This document shows positions 26,547 through 35,820 of a stretch of DNA of 64,000 bases, piece after piece; within the stretch, counting starts at the first letter, position 1, and every line of letters starts with the position of its first letter. The translations under genes were made by a program, and so were the position numbers. The stretch lies in NCBI GenBank assembly GCA_029259745.1, contig JAJDEO010000070.1, positions 1-64,000 of the forward strand. Reading direction: 5' to 3'. This DNA comes from Planctomycetota bacterium. Lineage in GTDB: Bacteria > Planctomycetota > B15-G4. A model generated the notes under the pieces. That model had not been told where the DNA came from. It did not search any database and saw nothing but the letters and a program-made list of their open reading frames with translations.

Positions 26547-26957
26547 TCAACGCGGCGAGAGCGTGCCGCAGGTGTCTTCGTCTCGGAGCATGTACAGCGC
26601 GGCAATCGCCGCGAGCATGGGCCAAGCGGCGTAGAAGAGCAGGTTCGGACTCGACCACGGATCGAGCATCATCGGGATCGTGCTCAGCGTCGAGACGACG
26701 TGCAGGGCGAGAACGGCCCCGTAGCTGAAGCGCTTGAAGAGTCCGGCGCCGAAGGCCAGAACCAGCGCGGCCTGCGCGGCGCCGAGTCCATACGACAGCG
26801 CGCTCGAGACCTCCCCGACGCCGTAGTACTTCTCCCACACACCCGCCGTGTGCTCGGGGTTGAGGAACTTGTCGAGGGTCCACATCCCCATCACGACGAA
26901 CACGCCGAGACGGAGCAGGAGAAGAGCGAGAGGCAGGCGATCGCGTGAGGCGGCCAT
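26547..26957 (-). CDS. DoxX-like small membrane protein
   Basis: A 136-residue inner-membrane protein with four predicted helices: LALLLLRLGVFVVMGMWTLD, LSYGLGAAQAALVLAFGAGL, a third around FSYGAVLALHVVSTLSTIPM, and NLLFYAAWPMLAAIAALYML. Topology, length and the FLNPEHTAGVW segment fit the DoxX/DoxD-like family, which is often linked to respiratory or thiol redox chemistry. The start is ATG at 26957; a longer frame adds a basic leader. It is convergent with the di-haem gene. Substrate or partner is not evident. Confidence 0.7.
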   Translation of the reverse strand: MAASRDRLPLALLLLRLGVFVVMGMWTLDKFLNPEHTAGVWEKYYGVGEVSSALSYGLGAAQAALVLAFGAGLFKRFSYGAVLALHVVSTLSTIPMMLDPWSSPNLLFYAAWPMLAAIAALYMLRDEDTCGTLSPR

Positions 26958-27127
26958 GAAACCGGTTCCGAGGAATGAAGGGCGAAGACGCTTCGGATGC
27001 CGGCGATCGCTTGACGTGACGCGCATTCTGCGAAATCAGGCGCCCGGCTCGCAGCTCGCACGGCGCGCGACGAGCTGGGACGGCTGATTGTCCGTGGTCG
27101 TCGATTTTCGTCGGCTACGTGAAGCAG

Positions 27128-27178
27128 CCTCGCGACGATCGGACGCGACAGGGCTATTCACGGACGATCGTTGCGAGG
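27128..27178 (-). terminator. Hairpin downstream of the two-component operon
   Basis: CCTCGCGACGATCG at 27128-27141 pairs with CGATCGTTGCGAGG at 27165-27178 with one mismatch in 14. It begins about 50 bases beyond the stop of the histidine kinase on the minus strand. Confidence 0.6.
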
Positions 27179-27226
27179 CCGTGACGACGTCTGCACGGGA
27201 CGCGACCGCAGCAGCTCAGCCGTGAA

Positions 27227-28651
27227 TCATCCGGACTGAGCCGGTTCGCTCAGCTCGGCCTCCAGCCCGCCGTACTCCGAGCGCGTGAGTTTCAAGGTGA
27301 AGCCATGTCGGCGGGCCACCTCGAACGCGATGCTGAGCCCGAGCCCCTGCCCCTCGGGGTGGCGAGTCCGAGCTTCATCGCCGCGAGTGGAGCGCTGGAC
27401 CAGGTGTTCGATGACGTCGTCGTCGATCCCCGGACCGTCGTCGACCACGCGAAGACGCCATCCGCCGTCCACCTCTGAGTCGAGCAGGACCGCCACATGG
27501 CCACCCGCATCTCCGTAGCGAACGGCGTTGTGGACGAGGTTGCTGACCGCTTGCTCCATGAGAGTGAGATCAGCCTGGACGACCAGTGCTTCCTCAGGCG
27601 GCGCAAAGTTCACTTCGATGCCCTTCTCCCGCGCGATAGGGGAATGACGCGCCACGACGCGCTCGACGAGCACACTCAAGTCGACATCTCCGCGCTCGAG
27701 ATCGAGCGTGCCCGCTTCGAGCTTCGCAGAGGCGCCGAGGTTCTGGAGCAGCGAGGTCATGTACTGCACTTCCTCCATCGCGTCGTGAAGAAGGGCGTTC
27801 CCACCCGCCTTCGCGTCACGCAGAGCACTCAAGTGTCCCTGCAGCACCGTCATCGGGATCATCAGGTCATGCGTCGTGTTTTCGACGAATGAACGAAGCG
27901 CACGCTCGCGATCCTCGACGGCATCGAACTGTCGCGTGATCTCCTCACTCGCGTCGTTGAACTCGTGAGCCAGTTGAGCGATCTCATCGTTGCCCGTCAC
28001 TGCCACGGAGGTCGCGTAGCGAGATCGCGCAGAGCGGCGCACGTCCTGTTGCAAGCGTCGCACACGATGGACGATCGGACCCGCCGCAAGGAACGTCGTC
28101 AGAACGAGCCCGAGCACCAACGCACAGGCGATGATCAACTGGTTTTGGCTGAGCCAATGTGGACCGGCTCCCGGACGTATGGCCAGCACGATCGCGCAGG
28201 GCCCTTCTCCCCACGGCATGCGAGCGGCTACGCGAACACCGGACCGCCCGTCCTCGCGAAACTCCTCGTCGGCGCGCGTCGCCCCCGCTTCGAGAGCTCG
28301 TCTGAGCGCGGGAGGAAACGTGGGTGCTCGTGGATTGGCCGACACGAGATCCACGGCGTAGGCGTACAGGTCGATGCGAGGGCCGTCGGGTGGCCCTCCA
28401 GCGGGAGGGTGCAGGCGGCCCGATGGAGGCGCACTCGACGAATCCCGAGGGTCAGGGCGAGGGGGACGAGGAAACTGTTCGGGATCGGCTTCGCACGCCG
28501 CTCGCCCGTCCTGCATCCGCCCGTCGATGAAGTGGTGCAGTGCCTCGACCTCAGCGCGATAGTCGAGCTCGCCGCGCACCCATGTCAGCGCGATCACGAG
28601 CGGCGGCGCGACGAGACTCAGCACCAAGACGAGTCGCAGGCGCAAGCTCAC
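27227..28651 (-). CDS. Sensor histidine kinase
   Basis: A 474-residue membrane sensor. One helix near residues 5-25, a ~145-residue periplasmic part with a proline-rich stretch (PRPPRPDPRDSSSAPPSG), a second helix near 170-190, HAMP, then HisKA with phospho-acceptor His261 (NTTHDLMIPMTVL) and HATPase with N-box (SNLVHNAVRYGDAG), DDGPGIDDD and GQGLGLSIAFEVARRHG. It starts at GTG 28651, whose GTGA overlaps the response-regulator stop, so the pair is translationally coupled. The H-box reads HDLMIP where the usual sequence is HELRTP/HDLRTP. Signal unknown. Confidence 0.93.
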   Translation of the reverse strand: MSLRLRLVLVLSLVAPPLVIALTWVRGELDYRAEVEALHHFIDGRMQDGRAACEADPEQFPRPPRPDPRDSSSAPPSGRLHPPAGGPPDGPRIDLYAYAVDLVSANPRAPTFPPALRRALEAGATRADEEFREDGRSGVRVAARMPWGEGPCAIVLAIRPGAGPHWLSQNQLIIACALVLGLVLTTFLAAGPIVHRVRRLQQDVRRSARSRYATSVAVTGNDEIAQLAHEFNDASEEITRQFDAVEDRERALRSFVENTTHDLMIPMTVLQGHLSALRDAKAGGNALLHDAMEEVQYMTSLLQNLGASAKLEAGTLDLERGDVDLSVLVERVVARHSPIAREKGIEVNFAPPEEALVVQADLTLMEQAVSNLVHNAVRYGDAGGHVAVLLDSEVDGGWRLRVVDDGPGIDDDVIEHLVQRSTRGDEARTRHPEGQGLGLSIAFEVARRHGFTLKLTRSEYGGLEAELSEPAQSG

Positions 28652-29325
28652 GGGGCGCAATCCACGTCGAAGCGATAGCCGACTCCCCAGACCGTCGCGA
28701 TCAACCCGGAGTAGGAACCGAGCTTCTTGCGCAAGCGTGAGATATGCACGTCCAGTGTTCGCTCCGTCCCCTCGCGCAGCGGATCCAGCACCTGGTCTGC
28801 GAGCCTGCCCCGCTGGATTGCCGCGCCAGGGCGCCGCGCCATCGCGGCGAGCAGGTCGAACTCGACACGCGTCAGCTCGATCTCTTCGCCGTCCACAGAT
28901 ACCCGACGTCCCTCGAGATCGACGGAGAGGCCTCCGACAACGACGCGCTCATCATGGATGGCAGTCGGCCGTCGAATGCGAGCTTGCACGCGCGCGATGA
29001 GCTCTTCGGGCCAGAACGGTTTCGTGAGGTAGTCGTCTCCGCCCAGCTGGAGCGCGCGGACCTTGACGCGGGTCTCGTTCTGTGCGCTGAGGACGAGAAC
29101 CGGCACGTCCGAAGTTCCACGAACATGTTTGAGCACGTCGAGCCCGTGAGCCTTGGGCAACATCAAGTCGAGAATCCAAAGCTCGTACGACGAGGGGTCC
29201 ACTCTCAGCGCTTGCTCGCCGTCACGAATCCAGTCGGCGTCGAAGTCGGCTTCCCGGAGATACCCCATTACCTGCCGGCCGAGCTTCTCGTCATCCTCGA
29301 CGAGCAGGATCTTCGTTCTCGACAT
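28648..29325 (-). CDS. OmpR-family response regulator
   Basis: A 225-residue regulator: receiver domain 1-120 with acidic pair Glu10-Asp11-Asp12 and phospho-acceptor Asp53 (WILDLMLP), then the winged-helix DNA-binding domain ending RTLDVHISRLRKKLG and TVWGVGYRF. ATG at 29325 has AAGGTG five bases upstream. It is transcribed with its kinase and divergently from the haem peroxidase gene at 29580; the 254-bp gap could hold its operator, making the peroxidase a candidate target. Confidence 0.95.
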   Translation of the reverse strand: MSRTKILLVEDDEKLGRQVMGYLREADFDADWIRDGEQALRVDPSSYELWILDLMLPKAHGLDVLKHVRGTSDVPVLVLSAQNETRVKVRALQLGGDDYLTKPFWPEELIARVQARIRRPTAIHDERVVVGGLSVDLEGRRVSVDGEEIELTRVEFDLLAAMARRPGAAIQRGRLADQVLDPLREGTERTLDVHISRLRKKLGSYSGLIATVWGVGYRFDVDCAP

Positions 29326-29579
29326 GAGTGCACCTTGCCTGGCGTCGTCCCGGCAGCGCCGCGAGTTCGCCGGCCGTGGTCTTCCCGTCTACCTCTCGAG
29401 ACACCGCTCAGTCGTCTTCGAGAAACGCACGATCGTCCCGGATCTCGTGCGCGGCGCACTCGTCGAATCTGAATCGCACCAAAAACGCGCTGCTTCAGAG
29501 AGTCGTAAGACTCGCCATCGTCTCATGGGCTGCACTTGGACGACCCAGCGGCCACAAGCCGCCAACAACCTTGGGAGCC

Positions 29580-31286
29580 ATGAAGATGGACACTCCAACC
29601 ACGCTGATCATTGCTGTCTCGCTGAGTCTCGGAGTCGGAGCTTCCGACGCCCTTGCGCTTCAGGACAACCGCCAGAGCGTCGGGCGATCTCCTGTTCAAC
29701 GAAGCCGCTCGCCGACGGAAACGCTCCGTGAAGAACGGGGCGGTGGTTTCCCGATCGCAGGCGGGGAAGCCGCGGTCTTCCCACTCGAGTACCGGACCAT
29801 CGACGGCGAGGGGAACAATGCGACGCACCCGAGTTGGGGAGCCGCGGGAACCGCCCTGTTGCGCCTCGTCGAGCCAGACTATGCCGACGGTTCCCACACC
29901 CCCGCAGGCGCGGACCGCTCCAGTCCGCGAGCGATCAGCAACACGGTCGTCGCGCAGAGCGATTCGATTCCAAACAGCCTCGGAGCATCCGACTTTCTCT
30001 GGATGTGGGGACAGTTCCTCGACCACGACATCACCGAAACGCCCATCGCCGACCCTGCAGAAGCGTTCGACATCGTCGTTCCGCTCGGTGACCCGTGGTT
30101 CGACCCGACCGGAACGGGACTCGTGACGCTACCGCTCGACCGCTCCAGCTACGACGTCGTCGACGGAGTCCGACAGCAGGTGAACCTGATCACCGCGTTG
30201 ATCGATGCGTCGAACGTCTACGGATCGGAAGAGGAGCGTGCTCACGAACTGCGCACCCTGGACGGCACCGGGCGCCTCAAGACCAGCGCGGGAGACCTGC
30301 TTCCGTACAACGAGCACGAACTCCCCAACGCACCGAGCTCGGATCCAGCGCTGTTCCTCGCCGGTGACATCCGCGCCAACGAGCAAGTTGCACTGACCGC
30401 GATGCACACACTCTTCGTGCGCGAGCACAACTACTGGGCGACGGAACTCGCGGTCCTCGGCTTGTTCGACGGCGAAACGATCTACCAGTTCGCTCGCGCG
30501 CTCGTCGCCGCGGAGATGCAGGCAATCACCTATCGCGAGTTCTTGCCAGTGCTGCTCGGCACGCAGGCCTTGTCGCCCTATCGCGGGTATCGACCGGACG
30601 TCGACCCCTCGATCGCCAACGAGTTCGCCACGGCGGGCTACCGCGTGGGTCACACGATGCTCTCGCCGCAGCTCCTGCGCGTGCAAGCCGATGGATCGAC
30701 GCACCCGGCCGGAAACCTCCCCCTTGCGCAGGCGTTCTTCAACCCACGGGAGCTCTCCTCGCTCGGCATCGATCCCTACCTCCGAGGTTTGTCCCGACAG
30801 CAGGCGCAGGAAGTGGATCCGTTCGTGATCGACGACGTACGCAACTTCCTGTTCGGCCCTCCGGGTGCCGGTGGCCTCGACCTCCCGTCGCTGAACATCC
30901 AGCGCGGCCGCGACCACGGGCTGGCTTCTTACAACTCCCTGCGGGAAGGTCTTGGACGCCCACGCGCAACGTCGTTCCATGACGTGTCCTCGGACGCGGA
31001 GATCCAGGCGCGCCTTGCCGAGACATACTCCGGAGTCGATGACATCGACGCCTGGCTCGGGTTGCTGTGTGAAGACCATGCGCCGGGAGCAATCGTGGGT
31101 CCGACACTCCGCATCATGCTGAGCGATCAGTTCGAGCGACTGCGCGATGGCGATCGATTCTGGTACCAGGCCTACATGCCCGTGCGACTGATCCGGCTCA
31201 TCGAGAATCAGACGCTCGCGCGGATCATCCGGCGCAACACCGACATCGGACATGAGCTGAACGACAATGTGTTCTACGTCCTGTAG
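29580..31286 (+). CDS. Exported haem peroxidase (animal-peroxidase superfamily)
   Basis: A 568-residue secreted haem peroxidase. After a signal peptide (MDTPTTLIIAVSLSLGVGAS) come the distal His149 in WGQFLDHDITE (with Asp in the FLDHD motif that binds haem), the Ca-site segment LPLDRSSYDV, catalytic Arg281 in FVREHNYWA, and the proximal His358 in GYRVGHTMLS. LNIQRGRDHGLASYNSLREG is the family's strongly conserved block. It lacks the propeptide seen in animal enzymes, as do other bacterial peroxicins. ATG 29580 or the ATG two codons later (better spaced from GGGAG) may be the start. It oxidises halides or phenols with H2O2 by family. Confidence 0.93.
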   Translation: MKMDTPTTLIIAVSLSLGVGASDALALQDNRQSVGRSPVQRSRSPTETLREERGGGFPIAGGEAAVFPLEYRTIDGEGNNATHPSWGAAGTALLRLVEPDYADGSHTPAGADRSSPRAISNTVVAQSDSIPNSLGASDFLWMWGQFLDHDITETPIADPAEAFDIVVPLGDPWFDPTGTGLVTLPLDRSSYDVVDGVRQQVNLITALIDASNVYGSEEERAHELRTLDGTGRLKTSAGDLLPYNEHELPNAPSSDPALFLAGDIRANEQVALTAMHTLFVREHNYWATELAVLGLFDGETIYQFARALVAAEMQAITYREFLPVLLGTQALSPYRGYRPDVDPSIANEFATAGYRVGHTMLSPQLLRVQADGSTHPAGNLPLAQAFFNPRELSSLGIDPYLRGLSRQQAQEVDPFVIDDVRNFLFGPPGAGGLDLPSLNIQRGRDHGLASYNSLREGLGRPRATSFHDVSSDAEIQARLAETYSGVDDIDAWLGLLCEDHAPGAIVGPTLRIMLSDQFERLRDGDRFWYQAYMPVRLIRLIENQTLARIIRRNTDIGHELNDNVFYVL

Positions 31287-31322
31287 AGCCCGGAATGTTC
31301 ACGGCGATCGTCGCGAAAGCGT

Positions 31323-31371
31323 GACCGTCCCTCTGTGGAAAGGCGGAACCTCGCCACGCAGAGGGGCGGTC
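31323..31371 (+). terminator. Terminator of the peroxidase gene
   Basis: GACCGTCCCTCTGTGG pairs with CCACGCAGAGGGGCGGTC (one bulge, one wobble) around a ~15-base loop, starting 36 bases after the stop. Confidence 0.65.
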
Positions 31372-31570
31372 GCAGGAGATCGCTGTGAGGAGTACCGATC
31401 CAACTGCTGAACACCGGACTGGGCGCGCCGTCGATGCCCACGCACCTCCTCTCCCCTCCCCTTTCTCTCCTCTCGAGACGATGTGGGCGGAGGCGTCGCC
31501 CAGTCCACTTATTACCTTCCACTCCGCGCGAAGTCTGAGAACCTCAAACTCCCGACCCTGAGCTACATCG

Positions 31571-33163
31571 ATGAAACTCATGAACTGGATCGCCTGTCTC
31601 ACACCGCTCTTCCTGTCTGCCGCCCAAGAGTCGACGCCGGCACCGCCGGACACGGGTGTCTTGCTCCACGTCGAGGGTGCCGAACCCGGCTACACGCTCC
31701 TCGCCCCGCTGCGCTCGACGGAAACCGTTCTCATCGATGAGAAGGGCGCGGTCGTCAACCGCTGGACGTCCGAGTTCACGCCGGGGAACGCGGCCGATCT
31801 GTTGCCGAACGGGGACCTGCTTCGCGCCGGGAAGATCGGCACCAACACACGCTTCCACGGAGGCGGCGAAGGCGGCGTGTTGGAACAGTTCACGTGGGAG
31901 GGGGAGCTCGTCTGGAGCTACGACCTTTCGGCGGAAGACCACCTCCACCACCACGACTTCGAAGTGCTTCCGAACGGCAACGTGTTGGTCGTCGTTTGGG
32001 AAGGCAAGTCGAAGGACGACGCCCTTGCCGCGGGGCGACGGCCGAACTCCGTGGGCGAGACGGGCCTCTGGCCCGACGCACTCTGGGAGTTGAAGCCGAT
32101 CGAACCAAACGGCGCCGAGATCGTGTGGGCATGGCGCGCGTGGGATCACCTCGTTCAAGACAGTGATGCGAACCTCGCCCACTACGGCGACCCGGCGACC
32201 CACCCGCAACGCATTGACATCAACATCGGCGCACCCCAACTCGAGCAGCCCGAAACCGAGAACGCGAGACGCGCTCGGGAGGAGGAGCTGCAACGCTTGC
32301 GTGCACTCGGTTACATCGATGACGCGGAAGAAGAGGGCGAAGGTCGAGAGGACGGACGCGAACGCGAAGCGGCCGACTGGATGCACACCAACTCCATCGA
32401 CTACCACGCGGATCTGGACTTGATTGTGATCTCCGTGCGGAACTTCTCAGAAGTCTTCGTGATCGACCACTCGACGACGACCGAACAGGCCGCCGGTACG
32501 GAGGGCGGGAGGTATGGTCGCGGGGGTGACCTGCTGTGGCGCTGGGGAAACGCCACCAACACCCGCCAGGCTCAGCCGCAGACTCTGTTCGGACAACACG
32601 ACGCCCGCTGGACGCGCGACGACGAACGAGTCGCACTGAGCGTCTTCAACAATGGCTCGGGTCGTCCTGACGGGGACTTCTCCTCGGTGGACCTCGTACA
32701 CGTCCCGATCGACTCCGGCGATTGGGTCGCCGATCAGAACGGCTTTCCCGCGCTCCCCGAGCAGGCAGCCTGGTCGTACTCCGCACCCGAGAGGTTCGAC
32801 TTCTTCTCATCGCACATCTCGGGAGCGGAACCGCTCTCCGAGGGACGCTTCCTCGTCTGTGAAGGGGACGACGGTCGCGTCTTTCAAGTGAACCGTGCGG
32901 GCGACATGCTGTGGGAGTTCGTCAGTCCGTTCCAGGGTGACCCCGAGCGCGGTGCATCGCCCCGAGGCCCGCGCGGCCCCGGTCGAGGCAACCGTGGCCC
33001 GAACGGAGGTGCGCCTCCGCGCCGCACAACGGACGGCGGCCCTCAGCCGGGACCGGATCGCCGCGGCGGACACGGCTCGGCGACGGCACTGTTCCGCGCC
33101 GTGCACATTCCGCTCGATCACCCCGGCGTGTCCGAGCACGCGAAACCGGCCTCGACGAAATGA
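31571..33163 (+). CDS. Arylsulfotransferase (ASST)-like exported protein
   Basis: A 530-residue protein with a short signal (MNWIACLTPLFLSAAQ) and a beta-propeller like that of aryl-sulfate sulfotransferases: YTLLAPLRSTETVLIDEKGA, HHHDFEVLPNGNVLVVVWEG, and especially WMHTNSIDYHADLDLIVISV followed by NFSEVFVIDHSTTT, then GQHDARWTRDDERVALSVFN. His residues at these positions match the catalytic and structural His of ASST. Two additions are odd: an acidic/charged insert (EEEGEGREDGREREA) and a proline/glycine/arginine-rich stretch near the C-terminus (around 465-505). PAPS-independent sulfate transfer is a family guess; several bacterial homologues are uncharacterised. Confidence 0.75.
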   Translation: MKLMNWIACLTPLFLSAAQESTPAPPDTGVLLHVEGAEPGYTLLAPLRSTETVLIDEKGAVVNRWTSEFTPGNAADLLPNGDLLRAGKIGTNTRFHGGGEGGVLEQFTWEGELVWSYDLSAEDHLHHHDFEVLPNGNVLVVVWEGKSKDDALAAGRRPNSVGETGLWPDALWELKPIEPNGAEIVWAWRAWDHLVQDSDANLAHYGDPATHPQRIDINIGAPQLEQPETENARRAREEELQRLRALGYIDDAEEEGEGREDGREREAADWMHTNSIDYHADLDLIVISVRNFSEVFVIDHSTTTEQAAGTEGGRYGRGGDLLWRWGNATNTRQAQPQTLFGQHDARWTRDDERVALSVFNNGSGRPDGDFSSVDLVHVPIDSGDWVADQNGFPALPEQAAWSYSAPERFDFFSSHISGAEPLSEGRFLVCEGDDGRVFQVNRAGDMLWEFVSPFQGDPERGASPRGPRGPGRGNRGPNGGAPPRRTTDGGPQPGPDRRGGHGSATALFRAVHIPLDHPGVSEHAKPASTK

Positions 33164-33255
33164 CGGACCAAGCCTCGCAACACGCCTCATGACGTGCACG
33201 CCCCGTGGCCGCACGCTGCGGTCCGCGGGCGCGTGTCTCACCAACCCCGGCATGT

Positions 33256-33891
33256 TCACCGACGGCGCGCGACGAGCTGGAACGCCGGCTGCTCGTGGCC
33301 GTTCATCGTCGTGACGGTGAGTGCACGGCGCCAGGTGACGTCGAAGCCTTTGAGGCGTTGCTCGAATGCCGTCGGGTCGAAGTGGCGGAAGCGCATGCCT
33401 TCGTCGAGATCGAAGACGCCGTAGGGAAGGCCACGCGCGGCGTGACACTCGTAGCGCGCGCGGTTGCGGGCGTCGTCGCCGAGGGCGCAGTCGCTGAGCA
33501 TGAGTGCGCCGCCGGGACGGAGCACGCGGCGCCACTCGGCGATGATCGCGTCGAGCGTGTCGTCCTCGGGAACGCACGTGACGACGGCGAAGGCGAGCAC
33601 GGCGTCGACGGAGGCATCGCGCAGCGCGAGCGCCGTGGCCGTGCTGCGCGCGACGGATGCGCCGTGGTCGTGCGCGCGAGCGAGCATCGCGATGGAAAAG
33701 TCGACGCCGACGACGCGCGGCCAGCCGTCGTCGTGCAGTTGCTCGAGCAGCCGGCCGTATCCGCAGCCGCAGTCGAGCACACGACCGTCGCGTGACGCGA
33801 AGCGCGCGAGGACGTCCGTGTCGAGCGGATGCGTGAACGTCTTGGCGTCCGCGACGCCGTCCCAGTAGCGAGCCCGTTCTGTTTCCTGCAT
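33256..33891 (-). CDS. Class I SAM-dependent methyltransferase
   Basis: A 211-residue soluble methyltransferase. Motif I is VLDCGCGYGRLLEQL, with GVDFSIAMLARA (motif II), ALALRDASVDAVLAF (post-II) and VLRPGGALMLSD (motif III), as in the methyltransf_11/UbiE-like group. ATG at 33891. The substrate is not identifiable; the gene stands alone, convergent with the ASST-like gene and divergent from the VOC gene. Confidence 0.88.
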   Translation of the reverse strand: MQETERARYWDGVADAKTFTHPLDTDVLARFASRDGRVLDCGCGYGRLLEQLHDDGWPRVVGVDFSIAMLARAHDHGASVARSTATALALRDASVDAVLAFAVVTCVPEDDTLDAIIAEWRRVLRPGGALMLSDCALGDDARNRARYECHAARGLPYGVFDLDEGMRFRHFDPTAFEQRLKGFDVTWRRALTVTTMNGHEQPAFQLVARRR

Positions 33892-34066
33892 GCGCGTCGG
33901 TGCACCCCGATGAGAGTGAGATGCCCTGCGACGATATCACGACTCCGGGCAGCTCGCCGTCTCGCATCCAGCGCGCCGGCTCGGGTCGGTGGCTTCGGCG
34001 GCGCTTCCCCGCCCCCCACGGTCCACGCGATATACTGCGAGCCTTCTTCCCCCGCGGAGCCGCGCC

Positions 34067-34498
34067 ATGTCGTCGTCCACTCCCTCCAACCTCTATCCGA
34101 GCCTTTCCTACGACGACGCCCCCGCCGCGATCGAGGCACTCTGCACCGTGCTGGGATTCGAGAAGCGGCTCGTCGTTCCCGGGCCCGACGGCACGGTGCG
34201 GCATTCCGAACTCACGCTCGGCCCGGGTGTCGTGATGGTGAGCACGTCGCGCGCCGAAGAGAAACGCTTGAGCCCGAAGAGCGCCGGCGGAAACACGGCC
34301 GTGTTCTCGATCCAATGCGACGACCCTGACGCGGTGTACGAACGAGTGAAGGCCGCGGGCTGGACCATCGTTCGCGAGATGTACGAAGAGGACTACGGCT
34401 CGCGCGGGTTCCTGGCCTCCGATGCCGAGGGACACAGCTGGTACGTCGGCACCTATCGCCCGGGGCGTTGGTGGGACGGCGCCGGTGGCGCGGAATGA
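34067..34498 (+). CDS. VOC (glyoxalase/bleomycin-resistance) family protein
   Basis: A 143-residue protein with the paired beta-alpha-beta modules of the VOC fold: YPSLSYDDAPAAIEALCTVL at the start, GNTAVFSIQCDDPDAVYERV in the middle, and FLASDAEGHSWYVGTY at the end. The pattern matches the PhnB/YdhA-like subgroup. ATG at 34067 has GGAG upstream. Its TGA overlaps the ATG of the next gene (ATGA). Substrate unknown. Confidence 0.85.
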   Translation: MSSSTPSNLYPSLSYDDAPAAIEALCTVLGFEKRLVVPGPDGTVRHSELTLGPGVVMVSTSRAEEKRLSPKSAGGNTAVFSIQCDDPDAVYERVKAAGWTIVREMYEEDYGSRGFLASDAEGHSWYVGTYRPGRWWDGAGGAE

Positions 34499-35808
34499 GG
34501 AAGACGCATGACAGCGCGCTGACGTTCAGCCTCTGCGCCGTCTTCATGCTCGGTGCCGTCGTGCAGGCACGCGCACTCGGCGAAGTCATCACGGTCGGTC
34601 CCGCCGGCGACGTGCCTCTGCTGCAGACCGCGATCGACATCGCGGCCGACGGCGATCACATCGTCCTGCTCGAGTCCAACTCCAACCTCGTCCGCATCAA
34701 CGGCAAGTCGCTCACGGTCGCGGGCATCGACGAGACGATCTTGATGTGCGGCATCGACGCCGTCCTCGGCACACCGTCCCCCACCTTCACGATCGAAAAC
34801 CTCGCGCCCGATCAAAGCGTCGTGATCCGTCGCTTGAACGTTGACGCGATCAGTAACGAACCACTCCCTGCGATCAGCATCGAGAACTGCCTCGGCGCCG
34901 TGCACCTCGAGCGCTGCGCGTTCGGCGGCGGCTTCGGACCCGCCGTGTCGGCATTCAACTCCTCGTCGGTCACCATCAGCGACTGCTCGTTGACAGCGGG
35001 CGAAGCCGACAACCAGGGCTCCCTGCAGAGTCCGATCCTCGTCCCGCAACCGGGGCTCGCAGCGCTCGACTCGACGGTGTCTGTCTACGACTCGTCCATC
35101 ACGGGCAGTTCGGGCCCCGACGCCCAGAGCCAAGTGTTCACCGTGTGGCCACCGGCAGATGGCGGACAAGGCTGCCGCGTGAATGGCAGCTCGACCATCT
35201 TGCTCGCGGGCTGCAACGTCACGGGTGGATCGGGCGGAGCCGTGGGAGCGGGAAGCCTCTGCTTCGATTCGGGGGACGGAGGGCACGCTCTCACGCTCGG
35301 TAGCTTATTCGGCGCGCCGCTCGTTCGCGTGCGCGACACGCAGCTCGCTGGTGGCCAAGGAGGCGTTGTCGCGGCCGGCTGTGCGGGCGCAGTCGGAGCT
35401 GACGGGCTGGAGACGGAAGTCACGGCCGGCACGATCGCAGCGCTCGCCGGTGCCGCGCGCTCGCTGACGACAAACAGCTTCGTGGTCGAGGGCGACGACG
35501 TCACGCTGTCGTTTAGAGGTGAACCAGGCGACACCGTCACCTTGCTGACGTCGGCGTCGCTCGGCCCGAGTCTCTTCTTCGCCCCTTCGCAGACCACGCT
35601 GCACCTGGCGCTGCCCTTCCTCACGATCCCGCTCACGACTGTCCCCGCGAGCGGCACGCTCGAAATCGCTGCGCCGGTGCCACTCCTTCCCGGCGGACTC
35701 GACTTCGTAACCGTGCCCGTGCAAGCCCTCTTCTTCACCTCGCCAAGCGAACGCTTCACGAGCGGCCCGTCGGCAATCGTGCTGTACAGCGCATCCGCAG
35801 CGCCCTGA
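34495..35808 (+). CDS. Secreted repeat protein, right-handed beta-helix-like
   Basis: A 437-residue exported protein: signal peptide (ALTFSLCAVFMLGAVVQA), then short repeated strands in the style of parallel beta-helix proteins (LLQTAIDIAADGDHIVLLES, KSLTVAGIDETILMCG, SSVTISDCSLTAG, STILLAGCNVTGGSGG). The last ~110 residues look like a separate beta domain similar to the C-terminal part of other planctomycete secreted proteins. It overlaps the VOC gene by ATGA, so they are co-translated, although a link in function is not obvious. No catalytic motif is seen. Confidence 0.7.
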   Translation: MRKTHDSALTFSLCAVFMLGAVVQARALGEVITVGPAGDVPLLQTAIDIAADGDHIVLLESNSNLVRINGKSLTVAGIDETILMCGIDAVLGTPSPTFTIENLAPDQSVVIRRLNVDAISNEPLPAISIENCLGAVHLERCAFGGGFGPAVSAFNSSSVTISDCSLTAGEADNQGSLQSPILVPQPGLAALDSTVSVYDSSITGSSGPDAQSQVFTVWPPADGGQGCRVNGSSTILLAGCNVTGGSGGAVGAGSLCFDSGDGGHALTLGSLFGAPLVRVRDTQLAGGQGGVVAAGCAGAVGADGLETEVTAGTIAALAGAARSLTTNSFVVEGDDVTLSFRGEPGDTVTLLTSASLGPSLFFAPSQTTLHLALPFLTIPLTTVPASGTLEIAAPVPLLPGGLDFVTVPVQALFFTSPSERFTSGPSAIVLYSASAAP

Positions 35809-35820
35809 CAACGCGGCGTC

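Noticed and set aside
27059..33283. Shared string CGGCGCGCGACGAGCTGG at about 27061 and 33266
   Set aside because: One copy lies within the 3' end of the methyltransferase gene and the other in a spacer; an 18-base match in such GC-rich DNA may be chance.
32807..34435. 542-codon minus-strand open frame
   Set aside because: It crosses parts of four confidently called genes and shows Arg/Ala-rich low complexity.
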